Of a stretch of DNA of 64,000 nt, positions 57,258 to 64,000 are shown one piece after another. Made by a program: the position numbers and the translations under genes. Below the pieces are notes generated by a model that saw only the letters and a program-made list of their open reading frames with translations, made no database searches and was not told the DNA's origin. This DNA is from Cryptomeria japonica. Lineage: Eukaryota > Streptophyta > Pinopsida > Cupressales > Cupressaceae. Position 1 is the stretch's first letter; each line of letters begins with the position of its first letter. The stretch is taken from positions 245,419,502 through 245,483,501 of the forward strand of contig NC_081409.1 in the NCBI RefSeq assembly GCF_030272615.1, written 5' to 3'.

Positions 57258-59283
57258 AACAGAACGTTGTAAAAATGGCCATGTAACAGATAAAATAATT
57301 TTTCTTAGGCTTGTGGAAGCCCACCATAGGTTCGGATTTTACTAACTTTTCGCTTCATGTGTAGGTTTTAAAACTAACTCCTTTTTTTTTTTTAAATTTT
57401 TACTTAAAGTAAAAAACACATCATTTGGTGCTCTAAAAATCACAACACAATTTTGTTTACTTGAATGTTAGGAAACAAATCTCTATTTTGGTGCTTAAAA
57501 CAAGACAAGACAAATCTCATTTCTTGCATCAAATTTAAGAAAATTCACAATCAACACTTCAATTTTTGTCCAAATAAAAAGAACAATCAGCTTGTCTTAT
57601 TTTGCAAAATGATTTACTTCATTCATATGTGTTTCAATTTCAGCTGACCAGGATTTCAAATTCCTAGTTTACTCAAACATATTGGTTTTTAAGTTAAAAA
57701 GAACATCATGGTTGTTGGAGCAACATCTCCAATTAGATAGAACATCATTGCAATGACAAGTTAAAAAGAACAAGTGTATTTTATGTTTGGCACACTTGTG
57801 CAAAAGAGTTTGTCGAGTGGTCCTACTTCTAACACACACTATCCTCTCCCTTGGCTTTTGTGGTCCTAGGTGCAAGAGAAAAGTGTTAGTAACACTCAAA
57901 TTTTATCTTTTTAAGAGAGGCCTGCCAAGAGACACATCACTCTTGGGAACGACCTTGCGTGGTAAATCCTTCGAGCCGCTATTGAAATCAGGTGAGAGCG
58001 AAAGTTGTAGCCTTGGGTATAGTTGTTCCTACAGTGTAACTTGCCGAAAAGACAAATGGGCCCCACCACAAGTTACAAGGCTCTTAAGTGAGTCACTGCA
58101 GAATGAACTTATGTCCAAAAACATCAAAAATTACTAAACACATTTAAGTAGTAGCCCACACATTCTATTGATTGAGGATATTTGTGAGAAGTTCAGTGCA
58201 AGATCATAGATGGTTTTGCTCCCAAGATACTCACCATACATATTTCCTTGAGTAGAAACATAGCTTTTTGAAAGGTTACTTGTAGCCCGATAAAAGTGGT
58301 GACTCCCCCATCATAGGGATCATCTATTTGTTATGCTCACGCAAGGGTTAGTATATGACATCCTTACCTGCCACAGTGGGATTCATAAGGTATGTAGTAC
58401 CAAAGTTGAAGAAATATCAAGATGTGGGTTGAAGTTATCGCAACTGGCCATTTGACCTTAGGGATTAAGAGTGTTTGAAGTGTTTTCATTTTTGAGTCAA
58501 GACCAGTGCAAATTGAGCCGACTTCAGGCTTTGGAAAAACGTCTAAAATACATTTGAAGGAAAGGGTCATAAAAAAGTTCAAAGGATTGGGTTGATCTAG
58601 ACCCACACCTATTTGTGCCTTTTGAGGCAACATTCTTGTGTTTGTGTAGTTGCTTTGTTTTCTTGTCAAAGAAAAATTAGAAAATCCAATTCCAAAACAA
58701 GTATTCATCAAAATAAGGGAGGCAAGATAAATCGTGCCTTCTTTCCAGATATTTGCATCACATATAACTCGGCTAGGGAAGAACCACCAACCCCTGAACA
58801 AGAAGAGGAATAGTTTATTCCTTTTGTAACACAAAGTTTCTATTGAAGTTCACATCTCATCCATTATCATATTCACATCTCATCAAATCCATTCCAACTC
58901 TCAAAACATCAAGAGGTTTTTGTCCTAAGTTCTATTTCGATATTGCTTGAATCAAACACAAAACACATCACCTTTAGAATGTCTCTACATCTAGGATAAA
59001 CTCATCCTAAGAGGCATTTCTACATAGGTTAAAAATAGTCTCTGAGTGTATTCTCTCATTACTAGGTAGTTGAGTTTGTAATATATCTCAGATTTCTCTA
59101 CACCTTATCACATCAAAATTTGTCAATCCAACACAACAAGCAATTCAAGAAAGAACTTTGGTAACATCTACCTTTAGTGCTAGGGATCTGTATGCAAAGC
59201 ACTTCACCAAACATCAATCTTTCATTTCATCACGAATACATCATAATTTTCATCAAACTTCAACAAAAAATTGTAAACAAAAT
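57258..59283 (+). other. Untranslated leader of Tat copy 2
   Basis: No supportable gene. Short open frames (for example 57787-58137) have no family features. Gag starts near 59281 (ATGACTCATACTAGGTCC). A leader over 2 kb long is consistent with Ogre/Tat elements. Confidence 0.6.
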
Positions 59284-61057
59284 GACTCATACTAGGTCCA
59301 GGTCTAGACAACGAGAAATTTAAGAGGAAGAGGAGGAAAATATCAATGAATTCCAAGAAGCCCTTGGAGGAAACGTAAATGATGACAATCTAAGTACTCC
59401 TACTCCTGTAGCAATAGAAAGGGCACAACACAACCCTCTCTTTAATAAATTTTTTGACGAAATACTCAGGACCAATGTCGATGCTCACTTTTTAAGACTT
59501 GCTCAAGAGGGGGCTAAACTACCCTCTGACTTTGATGTTGCACAACTAAGGCAAGCATCACAACGCCAAAGTCGCAATGAGGATGAAAGAGGTTGAAATC
59601 ACATCAAATATAACCTTCATCAAGGTAATCCCCCACCTCCTCCTCCTCCAAATGAAATAGACATGTTGCGGCAGCAAGTCAAAAATCTCGCCCAACAACT
59701 TCATAGTGGTGTAAAAACCAATCAATTTTCACTTAATGACATTTGTCCCTATCACTTTGATAGGAATCTTCATATGCCACCTTTTCCGCGAGGGTTTGAA
59801 ACACCCAAGTTTGAAAAGTACCAAGGAAAAGGATATCCTCGTGATCATGTTAGAGAATTCCATTCAGCTTGCCTCGAAGTGGCATACGAGGATACATACC
59901 TAATGCGACTTTTTCCCCAAAGCTTGGGAGGAACAACCACATCATTGTTTTCCCTATTACCAGGTGACATTAGGATATTTGAAGAACTTGTCCAAAAATT
60001 CCTGGCACATTACTCACATAACATTGAACGTGATATCAACATGGCTGATCTATGTAACACTAAAAAAAAACCAGGTGAGCTATTTTCAGTCTTTCTGCAA
60101 CAATGGGCATCAAATGTCTAGCAGATGTTCTCTTCAGTTACCTGAACAAGAACTAGTGGAAATATTTATTTCCAACTTAAATGACGAAATGAAATTTCAC
60201 CTAGACGTAAAACACACAGACTCTTTCAATGACATGATCACCAAAGGCTTAAAATGTGAACGAGCTCTCATAAAAAAAGGGCTTATCAAAATATATAATG
60301 AACCAAAGGATGGCCCTCACCCACGCTTCAATAGTGACAAGCCTAATTTCTGGAACAAAAATAAAAATGTCATCAACGATGAGGTTGTGGATGCAAGAAC
60401 TATCAAAAGTGCACAACCTATGGTTTGATTTGCAGGACAAAACCCCCCACCCAAGAATAACACAATTGCTCCTCCAAATCAAGGACGCAATACATCTCAA
60501 GAAGAACCCAGACAACGCCAACAAAATTTTAAACCAAAATGAACATACACTCCCTTAGGGGAACCCATCAAAATAGTGTTATGTAAGTTAGTTTCTCAAA
60601 ATCTGGTTACCTTACCCAAAACATCAAATTATGAACCTCAAGTCAAACCTTCATGGTGGAGGGATACTGAACATTGTGATTTCCATCAAGGGAAAGGGCA
60701 TAAGACAAGCAATTGTCACAGATTGAAAGATCTTATTAAGGATCTTATTGACCAAGGTGAAATCAAAATCAAAGGACATGACCCAAAGACAACAAACAAT
60801 GATCATCTCATGTTTAAAAATCCACTTCCATCACAAGATCAAAGGGGTCCTTCCACTTCAGGGAGAAACACATATACCATCGATTATACACAAGTCACGT
60901 ATAATTACACTATTAATCACCTATATGATGCCAGTGAACAAATTGCAACTATTACCATCAAAAATCCCAGCTCCACTTGCAATGTTGTTATACGTCGCGG
61001 TAAGATCACCACAAAAGAAGCTCCACAAGGCACCCCATCTATCCCAAAGCAAGTATA
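59281..61057 (+). pseudogene. gag: gag, Tat copy 2
   Basis: Starts MTHTRSRSRQREI, with a TAA at 59320 (CAA change) and a TGA at 59594. The capsid block SLNDICPYHFDRNLHMPPF, TPKFEKYQGKGYPRDHVREF and YLMRLFPQSLGG matches copy 1. A TAG at 60119 and a frame change near 60120 follow. The knuckle HCDFHQGKGHKTSNCHRLK is intact (60667-60723). After a frame change near 61055 the spacer block MPALISILELLRLSPYHK continues. The start codon choice rests on the first Met after the leader and the basic start typical of Tat gag. Confidence 0.88.
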
Positions 61058-61650
61058 ACCTTGTGGAACAGTTAGAAAAAATGCCTGCACTGATATCTAT
61101 CTTAGAGCTATTGCGCCTATCTCCATACCATAAAACAATCTTTGATCAAGCTCTCCAAGAGGCATCAGTCCCTACAAACCTAAATACAGATCAGTTCCAA
61201 GCCATGGTTGGAAATCTAAGGTCATCACCTTGTCTCACTTTCTCTGAAAGTGACAACTCGTCCTACCAGCAACCTCACAATGCCTCACTCCACATTGAAG
61301 GGTTTATCAACCAGCATAGGATCAAGTGAGTCTTGATCGATAATGGAGCAGACCTGAATATCTGTAAGCTACAATTAGTCACAGCTTTGGGATATGCAAT
61401 TGAATCAGTAGATCCCCGCAAGAAGATTATAATCAAAGCCTATAATGATGCAGAGCGTTCATCCAAAGGAGTTGTTCTGCTACCAATCTGAATGGGCCTT
61501 GGACATGATGGTAAGAGTGCTTTGGGACCTTGCAAGCAAGGACAACATGAACCGCTACAACTGGAATTAAAGCCCAAACATAACAAGGGACTAGGCTTTC
61601 AAAAGGAGATCCTTGCTAAGCTTAAATTCAAAGGAAAACCCAGCAAACCA
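61058..61650 (+). pseudogene. Protease start fused by deletion to G-patch, Tat copy 2
   Basis: VLIDNGADLNICKLQLVTAL (active site DNGA) follows a TGA at 61327. The frame then runs to GVVLLPI and jumps at about 61490 straight into MGLGHDGKSALGPCKQGQHE, the G-patch block. Compared with copy 1, about 0.5 kb holding the protease C-terminal half and the following spacer is missing. Confidence 0.78.
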
Positions 61651-62810
61651 CTATATCAGCCTAAAAACCTAATGAGGTCACCTTTGATTATATCTATAGC
61701 ACCACACATCATAACAACTGCCCCATTGAGGCTAAAAATCCCAGGAAAACCATCCACAACACCAATCATCCCACCAATCAAACTAGCAACCCCATCAGTA
61801 GCAACAACCACATCAACAACACCACTAGCACTATAAGAATCCCCAATAGTATCAACAACACTAGCAACTCTAGCAGAAACAACAGATTCAACAACGCCGT
61901 TACTCCTCATATTGGATTATTTGATCCCTATAATTCTTCCTGAAACACCAATCATTCCATCTATCCAAGTACATCAGCCGATCACACCTATAGTGTTTAA
62001 CTCAAAGGATATCCCAATATGGTATAGCAATCGTATACCGGAGAGCAACTAAGAGACCGACTCACATGAGTGTGAATTTGATTCCATCCAGCTTAATACT
62101 TCAGATGAGGAAGACGCATCACTACCTCCAGCTGGCAAAGACATCCCTGTTTACGGAGAAGCACAGATAAAGACATCTTGGGTTCATGGACAGGAAACAT
62201 CTTCCATAGACCCTATGTAGCATCCTACGCCTGATTCTGACGGGGAGAGTACCATCAACAACCTTCACCATAACGTCTTAACCCTCACTAACACATCTAA
62301 TGAAATTAACCTAATCTATGAGTTAATTCCCATTATCCATTTTGAACTCATCGAATGGAACCAACCTAATCCCCCATGTCTTGACCGTTTCCAAAACAAT
62401 GAGGCAATCATTGACTTTTTGGAACTACGGGATAACATGCCAAGCGAGGATCACAAAGCTGGATTCGCCATAGAACTTAATAGCGCAATACTTTGGGGCG
62501 GATGCCAAACCTTTCAGCTACAAAAATATAACAATAAAACATGGATCTTCCAGTGAAAACCACACTGTGGAACTGTTTGATCCCACAAAAGTAAAAGGAA
62601 AGAGCGTATCCAATGGTGAAAACCTCTTTGAGGTGCCGAAGGATGAAAGGTTTGACATTCTCCTTTCTAGTACACTGCAGGAATGATCAACAATTCTCAT
62701 AAAGGAAACAAAAGAATACAACGTGGGGACTCCTGAAACACCTCACCACATACATTTGGCATCTGTTTTAACTCCAGAGGAACAACCTAAGTTTGTTGAA
62801 TTCTTCTAGA
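61651..62810 (+). pseudogene. Linker of Pol, Tat copy 2
   Basis: A Thr/Pro/Ile-rich repeat-like stretch (61680-61900, many ACC/ACA codons) and acidic frames follow, ending in GENLFEVPKDERFDILL. Multiple stops and frame changes. Low-complexity Thr/Pro-rich sequence is not seen in copies 1 and 3. Confidence 0.6.
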
Positions 62811-64000
62811 AGTGCCAAATTAACTTTGCATGGTCATATGCAAACATGCTTGGGCTTGATCCTGATTTAGTCATGCATCACCTCACCATAGTAGAAGGAG
62901 CCAAGCCTGTCAAGCAAAAGCTTCACAAGATGCATCCTCAGATTACAGTACTAGTCAAAGCAGATTTTAAAAAACTCCTAGATGTTGGTTTTATTAGACC
63001 AATTGGTTATGCAAATTGGATATCCAATATTATGCCCATCGGAAAAACCAAATGGGGGCATCTATATCTATATTGACTTCAGAGATCTGAACAAAGCATG
63101 TCCTAAAGATGACTTCCCCCTACCAAACATCGACACAATAGTGGACCTAACAACAGGACATGCCATGCTTTCACTCATGGATGGCTTTTAAGGGTACAAT
63201 CAGATAAAGATCGCACCAGAGGATCAACATAAGATGACCTTCACATGTCCTTGGGGCACATACTACTGGAATGTAATGTCTTTTGGTTTAAAGAATACAT
63301 GAGCGACCTATCAAAGAGCAATGACCACCATCTTTTATGACATGATGCATACCATAATGGAAGATTATGTTGATGACTTATTGGCAAAATCACTAACAAG
63401 AGAAGGTCATCCAGAAATATTAGAGAAAATCTTTGATAGACTAGAACAATATCATGTTCGACTCAACCCAAATAAATGTGTCTTTGGAGTAACCTCAGGG
63501 AAGCTTCTAGGATATATTGTCTGAAGTAAGGGTATTGAGGTTGATCCTACAAAGGTCAAAGCAATTATGGACATGCCACCTCTGAAAAACATCAGTCATC
63601 TAAGGACATTACAAGGGCGGCTTCAATCCATCTGAAGATTCATTGCACAACTGGTAGATAAGTGTCACCCATTTACACACCTGTTACACAAGAACATCCA
63701 CTTTCAGTGGGATACTAGAAGATCCGACTAAGCCTCTACTACTCTATATATCAACAACAAATACAACATTGGGTGTACTATTGGCACAACACAATGCAAA
63801 AGGGAAAGAGTGTGTTGTTTACTACATCTCTCGCACACTGGTGGCTATGAACTCAATTACACACCTATTGAGTGAGCTTGCCTAGCAGTATTCTTGGTAG
63901 CCACTAAACTGAGGCACTATCTGTTGACACATAAAGTGTAGCTCATTGCAAAGATTGATCCACTCAAGTACTTAGCAAAACAGTGTTGACAGGCCGGTTG
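62811..64000 (+). pseudogene. pol: Reverse transcriptase and partial RNase H, Tat copy 2 (runs off window)
   Basis: QINFAWSYANMLGLDPDLVM, LLDVGFIRPIGYANWISN, then a frame change near 63050, IDFRDLNKACPKDDFPLPN, LMDGF followed by TAA at 63189, and EDYVDDLLAKS with YVDD at 63366-63377. Next come NPNKCVFGVTSGKLLGYIV, TGA at 63523, and RNase H with about 20 residues deleted near 63715 (DTR directly before the STTLYI region). The frame continues to the window end in LIAKIDPLKYL. Confidence 0.92.

Larger units (their letters stand above)
55575..64000 (+). mobile_element. Tat-lineage Ty3/gypsy retrotransposon, copy 2 (3' end outside window)
   Basis: 5' LTR, primer site, 2.3 kb leader, gag, a deletion fusing the protease start to the G-patch, linker, RT and the start of RNase H. 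It lies within the gag region of copy 3 in opposite orientation. Protein blocks match copy 1 more closely than copy 3. The rest (second RNase H, integrase, possibly a PMD gene, 3' LTR) would follow after 64000. Confidence 0.9.

Noticed and set aside
57787-58137. 116-codon open frame in the Tat copy 2 leader
   Set aside because: No motif, no counterpart in other copies, and position in an untranslated leader.

Overview
The window is a gene-poor stretch of a large plant nuclear genome and is built almost entirely of old, nested transposable elements. Plant origin is shown by Tat-lineage Ty3/gypsy elements with a second RNase H, plant mobile domain (PMD) genes, an L1-type LINE with a C-terminal RNase H, a Ty1/copia element primed by initiator tRNA-Met, and a fragment of a DRM-type DNA methyltransferase. 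The depth of nesting and decay suggests a giant genome such as a gymnosperm; that is inference. I found no intact host gene and no rRNA, tRNA or CRISPR array.

Layout. 1-13488: Tat element copy 1 on the + strand (gag to integrase, spacer, an antisense PMD gene, polypurine tract, 3' LTR). 13489-17411: a transposase-like gene with one premature stop (+), a DRM methyltransferase fragment (-), a CACTA-type transposon end, and the first two exons of a proline-rich gene lying just inside a terminal-inverted-repeat (TIR) element. 17412-20575: a satellite of eleven 277-287 bp units. 20785-24600: a truncated copia element, followed by a long GA microsatellite. 25430-26413: remains of a second TIR element. 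26415-33484: low-complexity DNA, a minus-strand LINE 3' end and the first copy of a diverged duplication. 33485-40117: a long LINE inserted in the second copy of that duplication. 42055-55575: Tat copy 3 on the minus strand, again with an antisense PMD gene, and with a 1.63 kb TIR element inside its pol region. 55575-64000: Tat copy 2 (+), apparently inserted into the gag region of copy 3 and running off the window.

Main points. (1) Tat copies 1 and 3 carry the same complete gene antisense to pol: TATA box, 25-codon first exon, one phase-0 intron, then a PMD exon. An intron can survive retrotransposition there because the genomic RNA cannot splice it. (2) Six places carry short arrays of CpG-containing, often palindromic motifs. 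Each array has its own sequence but lies in an equivalent position: in the PMD intron, in the Tat leader, or near the end of a TIR element. (3) A transposase-like gene, a DRM fragment and a CACTA end lie together in 3.1 kb. (4) Most premature stops fit C-to-T change (CGA to TGA, CAG/CAA to TAG/TAA), the expected trace of methylated-cytosine deamination in silenced DNA.
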